DNA of 16,971 nt, taken from the NCBI GenBank assembly GCA_026985655.1, contig JALSQB010000040.1:1-16971 (forward strand), read 5' to 3'. Position 1 is the stretch's first letter; each line of letters opens with the position of its first letter. Below, piece by piece: positions 1 through 7,505 of this stretch. The notes below the pieces were generated by a model. That model did not search any database. It saw nothing but the letters and a program-made list of their open reading frames with translations, and was not told the DNA's origin. The translations under genes and the position numbers were made by a program. The stretch is from Campylobacteraceae bacterium. Its GTDB lineage: Bacteria > Campylobacterota > Campylobacteria > Campylobacterales > Sulfurovaceae.

Positions 1-188
1 AAGTAAATCTTGACGTTGAACCAAGAGAGATTACTTTAGAGCTAGAAGAGGGGAGAGAGGAAGCTTTAAAATTAAAGCTTCGTTCTTTGGGTTACCCTTT
101 GCTTACCGATGAACTATCGCTCTTTCAAGAGGTAGGTACAACGGCTAAGAGTTTTGTATCTTGTGCAGTTGGTAAGATGGATAGCTAG
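1..188 (+). CDS. C-terminal part of a small heavy-metal-associated (HMA) domain protein
   Basis: An open frame runs from the window edge (codons in phase with position 3) to TAG at 186-188, giving the last 61 residues of a protein whose start lies outside. The segment contains LDVEPREITLELEEG, then a helix, then LGYP and a tail ending in SFVSCAVGKMDS. The strand-helix-strand pattern ending in LGYP is what the second half of a CopZ/HMA-type ferredoxin-fold domain looks like, so this is probably a roughly 95-residue metal chaperone-like protein. The N-terminal CxxC metal site would be upstream and cannot be seen, so metal binding is inferred. A single cysteine remains in the C-terminal tail. 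Family assignment is moderate. Confidence 0.6.
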   Translation, partial: VNLDVEPREITLELEEGREEALKLKLRSLGYPLLTDELSLFQEVGTTAKSFVSCAVGKMDS

Positions 189-256
189 ACATATAAGTAG
201 CTTAATAGTAACATTTCACTATCATATCTTTATAAAAATATAAGGTAAAATATAAA

Positions 257-943
257 ATGAGTAAATTATTAGATTTAGACGCAAACGGACAACTTGTAGC
301 ACTGTTAGAACTTTATGGTATGAAAGTAGAGCAGATTGAAGATTATTTCTTTGTTGATGGGCTTTTCCCTGGTATTGTTGCACACGCATTTGAAATGGAA
401 AATTTTGGTGACTCGGTGGTTGTTCAGTTAGACATTACAATGTTATTTCCAAACAACCATTTTGTGGAGTCTTTTGTAGCACAAGCTACCACGGTTGAAG
501 ATGCGATTGCCAATACCTTTGAGCAGTTTGAAACCAATGCCTTGCACCCTTTTATTATGGCATTTTGGAGTAATGCTAAAAAAGTTGAAAATGGTGTTGG
601 AACAGATGTATGGGAAATCAATGGGGAACGATGGGAAGCTGTCATTTCTAACTATACCTACCGTGGTCAAGAAGATTTTGAAACGGTTATTCCAGACATT
701 GACACGATGTTTGATGTGATTAAAGAATCCATAGAAGCTTACCCTTTAACAGAAGATATTTATGCAGTTAGAACGGTTTATACCAATGGAAGTGATGGGA
801 AAAAAGTGGTTGAAGGCTTAATCAATAATGAAGAGTTTCCAGAGCTTCAAGAAGCAGTTTCATCATTAGCGTGGAACGAATTTGAGCAGTTTTACTCTGT
901 GCGAAATCTTGTTTTACTAATGAAACTAAAAAAAGAAGCATAG
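257..943 (+). CDS. Uncharacterised protein, DUF6348-like
   Basis: This 228-residue protein appears cytoplasmic, with no signal peptide or membrane segment. Acidic residues are spread throughout. A central region has an alternating hydrophobic pattern (DSVVVQLDITMLFP, about residues 51-64), followed by NALHPFIMAFW (about 93-103) and NGERWEAVISNYTYRG (about 121-136). The DxF-x-N-x-LHP block followed by a W-x-x-x-I-x-N strand resembles the DUF6348 family as I remember it, but I could not confirm this. The start is the ATG at 257, preceded by a weak AAGG at 242-245. It ends 5 bp before thiD, so the two are probably co-transcribed. No function is proposed. Confidence 0.75.
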   Translation: MSKLLDLDANGQLVALLELYGMKVEQIEDYFFVDGLFPGIVAHAFEMENFGDSVVVQLDITMLFPNNHFVESFVAQATTVEDAIANTFEQFETNALHPFIMAFWSNAKKVENGVGTDVWEINGERWEAVISNYTYRGQEDFETVIPDIDTMFDVIKESIEAYPLTEDIYAVRTVYTNGSDGKKVVEGLINNEEFPELQEAVSSLAWNEFEQFYSVRNLVLLMKLKKEA

Positions 944-948
944 GTTTG

Positions 949-1749
949 ATGACCCCGTACCCAAGTGTTCTAAGCATTGCAGGTTCAGATTCTGGTGGGG
1001 GAGCTGGTATTCAAGCAGATATTAAAAGCATCTCTGCCAATGGTGCGTATGGGGCGACGGTTATTACAGCAACAACAGCCCAAAATACCCAAGGAGTAAG
1101 AGATATTCATCTTTTACCTCTAGCACACATCAAAGCACAACTTGATGCTGTTTTAAGTGACATTAGATTTGGGGCTGTTAAGATTGGCATGTTACCTTCG
1201 TGTGAGATTATTGACGTGGTCAGCGAAAGATTGGCATTTTATGGCATAAATCAAATCATTTTAGACCCTGTGATGATAGCCACCTCGGGTGACAAACTCA
1301 TTGATGCTGGAGCAATAGAGCGTTTAAAAGCATTTTTTCCTCAAACTTATTTAATTACACCAAACATTCCAGAGGCTGAGTTACTCATTGGACATTCCAT
1401 TACCCTCGACAATATGCAATCTTCAGCCAAAGAGATAGCTGAAAAATTTTCAGTTTCTGTACTCTTAAAAGGGGGACATTTAGAGGCTAAAGCGTTAATG
1501 ATAGATGTACTCTATCTTTTTAAAGAGAAGAGAGCAGTGGTGATAAATCATAAAAGCATTGATACTAAACATACACATGGAACAGGTTGTTCTTTGTCCT
1601 CTAGTATTGCTACTTATTTGGCTTTAGGATTTGACTTAGAAGGGTCTGTTAAAAAGTCTTGTGCTTATTTAAATGAAGCCATTGAGGCAGGAAAAGATAA
1701 AGTGTTAGGAAAAGGAAATGGACCAATTAATCATTTTATGTTGAAGTAA
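949..1749 (+). CDS. thiD: Hydroxymethylpyrimidine/phosphomethylpyrimidine kinase
   Basis: ThiD phosphorylates HMP to HMP-P and then to HMP-PP, the pyrimidine half of thiamine, in the cytoplasm. The 266-residue protein has the ribokinase-fold signatures of the family. These are an N-terminal substrate loop with IAGSDSGGGAGIQAD (residues about 10-24), a TPNIPEAELL segment near residue 137, and the C-terminal phosphate-binding motif HGTGCSLSSSIA (about 210-221) with its cysteine. Length is typical. A TTG at 946 sits directly before the ATG; I chose the ATG at 949 because ATG is preferred and the extra residue adds nothing. It follows the DUF6348-like gene by 5 bp and is closed by a strong hairpin. 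No other thiamine genes are nearby. Confidence 0.95.
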   Translation: MTPYPSVLSIAGSDSGGGAGIQADIKSISANGAYGATVITATTAQNTQGVRDIHLLPLAHIKAQLDAVLSDIRFGAVKIGMLPSCEIIDVVSERLAFYGINQIILDPVMIATSGDKLIDAGAIERLKAFFPQTYLITPNIPEAELLIGHSITLDNMQSSAKEIAEKFSVSVLLKGGHLEAKALMIDVLYLFKEKRAVVINHKSIDTKHTHGTGCSLSSSIATYLALGFDLEGSVKKSCAYLNEAIEAGKDKVLGKGNGPINHFMLK

Positions 1750-1759
1750 CATAAAATCT

Positions 1760-1789
1760 AAAAGACAAGAAGTATCTCTTGTCTTTTTT
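1760..1789. terminator. Bidirectional intrinsic terminator between thiD and superoxide reductase
   Basis: A perfect 11-bp inverted repeat, AAAAGACAAGA (1760-1770) and TCTTGTCTTTT (1777-1787), has a 6-nt loop AGTATC. On the + strand it runs into TTTTTT (1784-1789). On the - strand the stem is followed by a U-rich stretch (reading out through ...TTTTAGATTTTAT). It lies between two convergent genes, so it can stop transcription from both. Confidence 0.8.
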
Positions 1790-1802
1790 GTGTAAGTAAA
1801 AC

Positions 1803-2186
1803 TTAGTTTACAGCTACTTCAACAGCAGTACCTTCCCAGATACCGTGTTTTGTACAGTAACCATGTGCTACTAATTTAAGTTTTTTCCCTGTAGGAATAA
1901 TTGTAAATGTAGTAGTGTTGTGTGCTTTGATGTTACCAAGAGTACCAGGAACATAAGTTACTTGTGCCAATTTAGTTTCACCATTAAAAAGTGTAATAGA
2001 CTCAATGTAGTGATCAAAATCATCTGGGTGAGTGTATTCGTTACCCATTTTTACAGTCACTTCAAATGGCTCACCAGCAGTTGCTGTGTCAGCACAAGTA
2101 ATAAATGGTGAGTGTCTGTCAATAAGGTCTTTTTTCGCTTCTCTATCTACTTCTGAGATGTCCACGTATTTGTTGATTTTTGGCAT
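1803..2186 (-). CDS. Superoxide reductase, desulfoferrodoxin/neelaredoxin iron-site domain
   Basis: This enzyme should reduce superoxide to hydrogen peroxide at a mononuclear Fe centre with four His and one Cys ligand. In the 127-residue protein all five are visible: His25 in DRHSPFI, His53 and His59 in EYTHPDDFDHYI, and Cys111 and His114 in CTKHGIWEG. There is no N-terminal desulforedoxin-type CxxC rubredoxin-like domain, so it is the one-iron class, and there is no signal peptide. The usual Glu-Lys-His of the active-site loop reads Asp-Arg-His here. The ATG at 2184-2186 is preceded (on the - strand) by AAAGGA with good spacing. It lies 70 bp downstream of the haem-binding gene and could be read from that operon or from its own promoter. 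An SoxZ-like reading was considered and rejected on the metal ligands. Confidence 0.92.
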   Translation of the reverse strand: MPKINKYVDISEVDREAKKDLIDRHSPFITCADTATAGEPFEVTVKMGNEYTHPDDFDHYIESITLFNGETKLAQVTYVPGTLGNIKAHNTTTFTIIPTGKKLKLVAHGYCTKHGIWEGTAVEVAVN

Positions 2187-2218
2187 GTTAATAATCCTTT
2201 AGATAAAATTTATTCCGT

Positions 2219-2224
2219 ACTATA
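2219..2224 (-). promoter_or_regulatory. Possible -10 box for superoxide reductase
   Basis: On the - strand, TATAGT lies in the 70-bp gap between the haem-binding gene and superoxide reductase, in a very AT-rich context. No -35 element is visible, which is common in Campylobacterota sigma-70 promoters. It would give a short leader containing the AAAGGA ribosome site. This rests on motif match and position only. Confidence 0.3.
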
Positions 2225-2256
2225 TCGAAAATATTTTAAATCAGAGTAAAATTATC

Positions 2257-2709
2257 TTATTTAAGTTTTTCTTTTAACTCTTTTGCCCATGCATTGAGTC
2301 TTTTCTTATCATCATGGCTCAATGTTGCCTCTTTGTGCATAGAGAGATAAGTACTCATCGGCATACGAATAACAATTGACTTTGGCAATTTTTTGAGTAT
2401 TTTTAACTGTTTCTCTTTGCTGTAATTATTCCATTTTGAAAAATTGACAATCTTTCGTGCATTTTTAACGTGAAGTTGCGTAAACCATGAAACAGGTGCC
2501 ACATTGTAGTACCAAGGGGCTTTGACTTGTGAAGAGTGACAATCATAACACGAACGTTTTAAGATGCTTAAAACCTCTTTGGGTACTTGTAGTTCTTCAC
2601 TCTCTTTTATGGGGAGTGTGGCTTTCACATTGAGAGAAAAAGCTTGTATGGCAATGAGTAAAACAAGTAGCCAAAACCAAAAACTTTTGAAGATTGTTTT
2701 TTTTAACAT
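2257..2709 (-). CDS. Membrane-anchored haem-binding protein (haem_bd family, CxxCH)
   Basis: The 150-residue protein has an N-terminal hydrophobic segment (about residues 9-24, rich in W, F, L, I) with lysines before it, which would anchor it or send it to the periplasm. It then carries one c-type haem motif, CYDCH (Cys54, Cys57, His58), in a context CYDCHSSQVKAPWYYNVAPV that matches the small haem-binding domain family PF14376. Near the C-terminus RMPMSTYLSMH (about 115-125) offers methionines that could be the second axial ligand. It lies 11 bp after the preceding gene in a likely operon with a TlpA-like thiol lipoprotein, which fits an extracytoplasmic redox role. The partner and function are unknown. 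Confidence 0.85.
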   Translation of the reverse strand: MLKKTIFKSFWFWLLVLLIAIQAFSLNVKATLPIKESEELQVPKEVLSILKRSCYDCHSSQVKAPWYYNVAPVSWFTQLHVKNARKIVNFSKWNNYSKEKQLKILKKLPKSIVIRMPMSTYLSMHKEATLSHDDKKRLNAWAKELKEKLK

Positions 2710-2720
2710 GGGTGTTCCTT

Positions 2721-3821
2721 TTAGCTAAATCTATAATTAAATTTAGGCAAGATATATCGAGATAAGAGGAAGAATTTTCTTACAAAATAGAACAATCCCC
2801 CAATGCTTATGAGGTAAAGCCAGTTGTTTGGAATATTTTTAAGTAGGGAATTTAAAAGAGCGTTTAAATTTCCTTTGTAAGTAGTTTTACTTAAGTTCGC
2901 ACCAAAGCCAACTCTTTTCATAAATTTATTAGTCCCTAACTTTTCAAGCCCTTTTAGTCCATTTGCTCCGTAGGTTGAGGCGTAGAGAAAATTCTTGTTG
3001 CTAATATTGGGCATCTTTTTAAGAGAGCTTAGGGCTTTATAGTTGGTGATTTTTAACAAGACTTGGCTCTTTTTTCCAAAACGTGTGGCAAACTTGTTGA
3101 ACGAGAGTAGGGCTTTTAAATTACGACTTTTATGGAGTAAGATTAAAGCTTGATTGAGTCCTACTTGTTGGTAGAGTTTTTGTATGGGAATTAATAAGTT
3201 TCGTATTGCTTTAAGTGACTTTGTCTTTTTGGCTATGGCTATCTGTTTGATGAGTTTTGACTCTAGCCATAAAGGTATTTTTTGTGTTCGTTTGGCATAT
3301 TTTAAAAGAAAAATAGACTCTTTAACAGGAACACTTTTTCCCTTGCTTTTGAGGGTGCTAGCCGTAGCAATTAATCCAAGAGAAGAGAGTGCTACCATTA
3401 GATTATCTACCTTTTCATCGTTTACATAGTGCATGCCCTCTATGGATAGGTCTCGAATGTCACCCACGACCAAAAAGTCAGAAGCCAAGGCAGAGGTTTG
3501 CCCTATAAATTCATCGCTTTTTCCTTTAAATATGCCCTCCAATACCTTTTGGGTTTTATAAGATAATGAGGCACGTTTTTCATCTATAACTTGCATGAGT
3601 TGAGAAGATTCAGGATTTTTTGTAACATAGTCATACGCCATAAAATATGAGAGATAAGATTTGGCTTCAACATATTTTTGCTCTTTGATAAGCTCTTTGG
3701 TGTGAGGAATGGGGTCAATTTGTACAAGCGTACTCACATCAAATGTTTGTCGCTCCTCTAAAATCATAAGCGAAGCTAGGGTCAGGCTCAATATGATTAG
3801 AGGGGTGAGTAGCTTAAACAT
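2721..3821 (-). CDS. Unknown membrane protein with a central GDIRDL block
   Basis: I do not recognise a named family for this 366-residue protein. It has an N-terminal hydrophobic helix (about residues 5-21) and a C-terminal one (about 330-346, WLYLISIGGLFYFV), so most of the chain would lie on one side of the membrane, probably the periplasm. The middle carries SDFLVVGDIRDLSIEG (about 114-129), followed by a hydrophobic Ala/Gly/Ser/Thr-rich stretch (about 141-157). The second half is very basic, with many Lys-rich helices. Its ATG overlaps the ftsY stop by one base (TAATG on the - strand), so translation is probably coupled to ftsY. The haem-binding protein follows 11 bp later. Confidence 0.8.
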   Translation of the reverse strand: MFKLLTPLIILSLTLASLMILEERQTFDVSTLVQIDPIPHTKELIKEQKYVEAKSYLSYFMAYDYVTKNPESSQLMQVIDEKRASLSYKTQKVLEGIFKGKSDEFIGQTSALASDFLVVGDIRDLSIEGMHYVNDEKVDNLMVALSSLGLIATASTLKSKGKSVPVKESIFLLKYAKRTQKIPLWLESKLIKQIAIAKKTKSLKAIRNLLIPIQKLYQQVGLNQALILLHKSRNLKALLSFNKFATRFGKKSQVLLKITNYKALSSLKKMPNISNKNFLYASTYGANGLKGLEKLGTNKFMKRVGFGANLSKTTYKGNLNALLNSLLKNIPNNWLYLISIGGLFYFVRKFFLLSRYILPKFNYRFS

Positions 3822-4690
3822 TAGATAAAGATTGAATCCAAAATTGTATTGACATAATCATTGGCTTTAAACTTAATGAGGTCTTTTGGTTGTTCCCCTG
3901 TGCCTATGAAATAGATGGGCATCTTTAATTCGTGGGCAATGGAGAGAACTGAACCCCCCTTTGCTGTACCGTCTAGCTTGGTAATAATGATGCCATCAAT
4001 ACCTATGAGTTCATTAAATACTTTGGCCTGGTTAATGCTCGAAGAGCCTTGTGTCCCATCAAGTATGAGCATTTTTCGGTGTGGTGCATTGGGCATAGAC
4101 TTATTGGCGATACGAACCATTTTTTTAAGCTCTTCACCCAAATTGGTTTGGGTATGTAAGCGTCCTGCTGTGTCAAGTAGTACACGGTCGGCATTTTTAG
4201 CTTTGGCAGAGGCGATGGTATCAAAAACAACAGCAGAGGGGTCATGCCCTTGTTGTGTAGCAATAATTGGTACTTCTAGTTTTTTTGCCCAACGGCTAAG
4301 TTGCTCTATGGCAGCTGCTCTAAAAGTGTCAGCTGCACCTAAGACAACACTCTCTCCATTACTTTTGTGATAATGTGCTAGTTTGGCAATGGTGGTTGTT
4401 TTTCCAGCACCATTAACCCCAATAATCATCTCAACAAAAGGTTTGTCAGTAATGTCAGTTTTCCAATCAGCTTCATATTGAAAAACTGAGATAAGCGTAT
4501 TGAAAGCTTGTGTTCTTTCAACTTTATCAGGTAGTGATTCAAGAAATTTTTCGATTAATGCGTAATTGACATCAGCTTCAAGTAAAATATCTTCAAACTC
4601 ATCTTTGCTAATACTTCTCTTTTTTTGAGGAGAAACTTCACTAATAGCTTCATTGGTTCGTTTAAAAACCTTTTTTAATATGTTAAACAT
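3821..4690 (-). CDS. ftsY: Signal recognition particle receptor FtsY
   Basis: FtsY is the membrane-associated GTPase that docks SRP-ribosome complexes at the translocon. The 289-residue protein has a short N domain and then the full SRP-GTPase motif set: P-loop GVNGAGKTT (91-99), DTFRAAA (121-127), DTAGR (173-177), TKLDG (237-241) and the closing GTGEQPKDL (263-271). There is no long acidic A domain of the E. coli kind; the N-terminus is a short basic amphipathic stretch (FNILKKVFKRT) that could bind membrane. In the segment before the NE motifs it reads DGTQGSSSINQA instead of the more common DATTGQNA. It starts 7 bp after the tlpA-like gene, whose TAA stop forms part of the SD-like TAAGGT. 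Confidence 0.97.
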   Translation of the reverse strand: MFNILKKVFKRTNEAISEVSPQKKRSISKDEFEDILLEADVNYALIEKFLESLPDKVERTQAFNTLISVFQYEADWKTDITDKPFVEMIIGVNGAGKTTTIAKLAHYHKSNGESVVLGAADTFRAAAIEQLSRWAKKLEVPIIATQQGHDPSAVVFDTIASAKAKNADRVLLDTAGRLHTQTNLGEELKKMVRIANKSMPNAPHRKMLILDGTQGSSSINQAKVFNELIGIDGIIITKLDGTAKGGSVLSIAHELKMPIYFIGTGEQPKDLIKFKANDYVNTILDSIFI

Positions 4691-4697
4691 TTTGACC

Positions 4698-5327
4698 TTA
4701 TCTTTTTATTTTTTTAAGTAGTTGTTTAATGTCGCTCTCAATCATCTCTTGAGGAATCATACCTTCGTAGTGTGTAAAATATTTTCCTCTATAAAAAAGA
4801 ATGGTAAGTGGCATTGGAAACTCTTCTGGTAATTTTAGTTTTGCACCTATCATATGAATAAACTTTAGGTTTTCATCTTGGCTTGTAGAAACATAATAGT
4901 TTACTTTTTGAGCAATGAGCAATTTTGCTAATTTATTTTTATCAATATCATCATGGACTAAAGAAGAGAGAACAAATATATCTTCTTTAAATTTTTTTTG
5001 TAATTTAACAAGATGAGGAAGTTGCCCTCTACACGGTGGACACCAAGTCGCCATCATATTAACAATAACAATGGGTTGTTCTATGTTTTTAAAGTTATAA
5101 ATATCATTTTTTACGTCTAAACTATTGACTTTGTCTTGTAAATTTTTAAATTGAAAATGGTACTCACTGGGAGGTGTTTTTTTGACTGTTTTAAGGACAA
5201 CTTTTTTTGATGGGTTTACTTCTTCTCTTATTTTAAAGTCATCATTTTTTACGATGTTATCGTCACAAGCAGAAAAAAATAATAGAGACAATAGTGTGAA
5301 ATATAGAGGTGAAAATTTATTTTTCAT
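4698..5327 (-). CDS. TlpA/ResA-like thiol-disulfide oxidoreductase lipoprotein
   Basis: The protein is a periplasm-facing thioredoxin-fold enzyme, probably keeping thiols reduced, for example for cytochrome c maturation. An open frame extends upstream to 5516, but I place the start at the ATG 5325-5327. It gives a 209-residue protein with a clear lipoprotein signal (MKNKFSPL, then a hydrophobic run, then LLFFSAC with Cys21 as the lipidated residue), and the longer frame would overlap the divergent gene that starts at 5394. The active site is ATWCPPC (Cys95, Cys99), and the cis-proline is in EFPMPLTILF (about residue 173). It is the first gene of the probable operon with ftsY. Coding here is markedly more AT-rich than in ftsY. 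Confidence 0.9.
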   Translation of the reverse strand: MKNKFSPLYFTLLSLLFFSACDDNIVKNDDFKIREEVNPSKKVVLKTVKKTPPSEYHFQFKNLQDKVNSLDVKNDIYNFKNIEQPIVIVNMMATWCPPCRGQLPHLVKLQKKFKEDIFVLSSLVHDDIDKNKLAKLLIAQKVNYYVSTSQDENLKFIHMIGAKLKLPEEFPMPLTILFYRGKYFTHYEGMIPQEMIESDIKQLLKKIKR

Positions 5328-5393
5328 GTGATACGAAGTCTTTTTGTTGTAATTTTTAGTCATTATATCAAAAAAAGATGAAGTGTGCAATGA

Positions 5394-5948
5394 ATGATGG
5401 ATAAAAAAACGTTTAGAAAAATATGTATAGAAAAAGCAAATAAAAAGAGAAATGTTAATAGTTATAGCGTAGATAAAAAGATAAATAAAAGACTCTATAA
5501 CTACATAAAAGAGCAAGATGCAAGTACTATTATGTTATATATACCTCTAAGAATTGAAGTTAATATTAATAGCTTGATTTTAAGGCTTAGACGAGAGAAA
5601 AAAATAGTTTTAGTGCCATTTATGGAGGGTGAAAGCTTCAGCTTGGTAAAATATAGGCTACCTTTATATATAAAAAAATTTGGTGTAAAAGAGCCTAAAA
5701 ATACAAACAAATATCAACATAAAATAGATTTAGCGATTGTTCCCATTATTGGAACAGATAGGACATTAAGACGTGTAGGCTTTGGGAAAGGCTTTTACGA
5801 TAGATTTTTTGAAAAAAATCATCAAAAAATTTCAAATGTTCTTTTTGTAAGTAGAGAAGCTTGTGTCGCATCTGAAATTGTTACTGATGCCCATGATGTT
5901 AGGGGGTGTTGTTATGTTAATCGTAAATCAGGTGTTTTTGTTAAGTAA
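5394..5948 (+). CDS. 5-formyltetrahydrofolate cyclo-ligase
   Basis: The enzyme uses ATP to convert 5-formyl-THF to 5,10-methenyl-THF, returning a dead-end folate to the one-carbon pool. The 184-residue protein has the family layout: a basic N-terminal helix, a core strand region (IMLYIPLRIEVN), an IDLAIVPIIG strand (111-120) and the ATP/substrate loop VGFGKGFYDRF (128-138). Two tandem ATG codons (5394, 5397) could start it and no good SD is visible. It is divergent from the tlpA-like gene with 66 bp between starts. The first half uses many AGA, ATA and AAA codons and is more AT-rich than the flanking rny. It precedes rny by 24 bp. Confidence 0.9.
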   Translation: MMDKKTFRKICIEKANKKRNVNSYSVDKKINKRLYNYIKEQDASTIMLYIPLRIEVNINSLILRLRREKKIVLVPFMEGESFSLVKYRLPLYIKKFGVKEPKNTNKYQHKIDLAIVPIIGTDRTLRRVGFGKGFYDRFFEKNHQKISNVLFVSREACVASEIVTDAHDVRGCCYVNRKSGVFVK

Positions 5949-5972
5949 AGAGAAAAATAAGAAAGAGAAAAA

Positions 5973-7496
5973 ATGTCAGAAACCATATTATTATCACTGT
6001 TTTTAATGATGCTTGGGATAGCCATTACTTATGTGATAATGGGACGTATCCATAAGAAGCAGTTCATCTATTTAGAAAGTGAAGCCAATGCCAAGGCAAA
6101 AGCCATAGAGTACGAAGCAGAACATCTACTTGATGAAGCTAAAGTAAAAATTCAAAAAGATGAAATGTTGCTTGAAAAGAAATTCCAAGATAAAGAGTTA
6201 GCACTTGTTAAGCAGAAAACGGAACTCTCGCTAGAATTGAAGTCTTTAGAAAAAAAAGAGAAAAATATTCTAAAGTCTAAAGCAAATATTTTAAAACAAG
6301 AACGTGTTTTAGATGCTTTAGAAAAAGAGAAAAAAGAGGCGATTGCCCAAAGTATTTCAACCCTTGAAAAGTCAGCAGGTATGACCAAAGAGGAAGCCAA
6401 ACGCTACCTCCTTGCAGAGTTAAAAAATGAATCGCAATTAGAATTTGCATTAGTGAGTAGAAAATATGAAAAAGAAGCTCAAGAAGAGGCTCAGAAAAAA
6501 GCCAATTATATTCTCTCACAAGCAGTAACACGTTATGCAGGTGAGTTTGCTGGAGAACGTTTAATGAACAGTATTACTTTGCCCTCCGATGAACACAAAG
6601 GTAGAATTATTGGGAAAGAGGGACGTAATATTAAAAGTTTAGAGAAGCTTTTGGGGGTTGATATTATTATTGAAGAAACACCTGGGGTTATTCTTGTCTC
6701 TAATTTTAATCTTTATCGAAGAGCCATTGCGACCAAAACCATTGAACTTTTGGTTGAAGATGGAAGAATTCACCCTGGACGCATAGAAGAGGTACACGCA
6801 AAAGTTAAAGATGAATTTGAACAAAAAATCTTAGAAGAGGGTGAAGCTATTGTTGTTGAGTTGGGGCTTTATCCGATGGATACGGAGTTGATGCGTTTGA
6901 TTGGACGATTGCGTTACCGTGCAAGTTATGGTCAAAATGCTTTAGCACATACTTTAGAAGTTGCCAAACTGGCTGCCATTATGGCCGTAGAGATGGGAGG
7001 CGATGAAAAGCTAGCGTTAAGAGCAGGATTGCTTCATGACATTGGTAAAGCATTGACCCAAGACCATGGAGGAAATCATGTCGATTTAGGGGTAGATGTG
7101 TGTAAACGCCATAATGAACATCCTACGGTGATTAATGCTATTTATGCACATCATGGACATGAAGAGCCAGATGGTGTAGAATCAGCTGCTGTATGTGCAG
7201 CTGATGTACTCTCGGCTTCTCGACCAGGGGCTAGAAGTGAGGTTTTAGAGAGTTTTATTAAACGGGTTAAAGAGATTGAAGAGATAGCACTCTCCAAAGC
7301 AGGGGTCGTTGATGCTTATGCGATTAATGCAGGTAGAGAGGTACGTGTTTTTGTAGATGCTGGAAAAATTGATGATGCGAGTGTCTATTTATTGTCTAAA
7401 GAGATTGCAAAAGAGATAGAAAATAAGGTACAATACCCAGGTGACATCAAAATAAATGTCATTCGAGAAAAACGCGAAATTCAATATGCACGATAA
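5973..7496 (+). CDS. rny: Ribonuclease Y
   Basis: RNase Y is the membrane-bound endoribonuclease that starts mRNA decay in bacteria lacking RNase E-led turnover. The 507-residue protein has every expected part in order: an N-terminal membrane helix (about 4-23), a long Lys/Glu-rich coiled coil (about 30-180), a KH domain with RIIGKEGRNIK (GKEG 214-217) and an HD phosphohydrolase domain with His326, the HD pair His355-Asp356 in LLHDIGKA, YAHHGHE (391-397) and Asp411. Length is normal. The leader is purine-rich (AGAAAGAGAAAAA) rather than a classic SD. It sits between the cyclo-ligase and a cyclophilin, in what looks like one transcription unit. Confidence 0.97.
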   Translation: MSETILLSLFLMMLGIAITYVIMGRIHKKQFIYLESEANAKAKAIEYEAEHLLDEAKVKIQKDEMLLEKKFQDKELALVKQKTELSLELKSLEKKEKNILKSKANILKQERVLDALEKEKKEAIAQSISTLEKSAGMTKEEAKRYLLAELKNESQLEFALVSRKYEKEAQEEAQKKANYILSQAVTRYAGEFAGERLMNSITLPSDEHKGRIIGKEGRNIKSLEKLLGVDIIIEETPGVILVSNFNLYRRAIATKTIELLVEDGRIHPGRIEEVHAKVKDEFEQKILEEGEAIVVELGLYPMDTELMRLIGRLRYRASYGQNALAHTLEVAKLAAIMAVEMGGDEKLALRAGLLHDIGKALTQDHGGNHVDLGVDVCKRHNEHPTVINAIYAHHGHEEPDGVESAAVCAADVLSASRPGARSEVLESFIKRVKEIEEIALSKAGVVDAYAINAGREVRVFVDAGKIDDASVYLLSKEIAKEIENKVQYPGDIKINVIREKREIQYAR

Positions 7497-7505
7497 AGGA
7501 AAAAA

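Noticed and set aside
183..202. AGCTA/TAGCT hairpin at the end of the first gene as terminator
   Set aside because: Five-base stem, long loop, no T-run.
946..948. TTG start for thiD
   Set aside because: An ATG follows directly, adds the natural MTPYPS start, and has equal or better spacing from the upstream AGG.
1803..2186. First impression of a SoxZ-like sulfur carrier-binding protein
   Set aside because: The protein carries the full superoxide reductase ligand set (HP...HYI and CxxHG), which SoxZ does not have.
3915..4370. 151-codon open frame opposite ftsY
   Set aside because: Antisense shadow of a fully conserved GTPase; no ribosome site and implausible composition.
5328..5516. 63-residue N-terminal extension of the TlpA-like protein
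   Set aside because: It overlaps the divergent cyclo-ligase gene, has low-complexity hydrophobic content, and would bury the obvious lipoprotein signal that starts at 5327.
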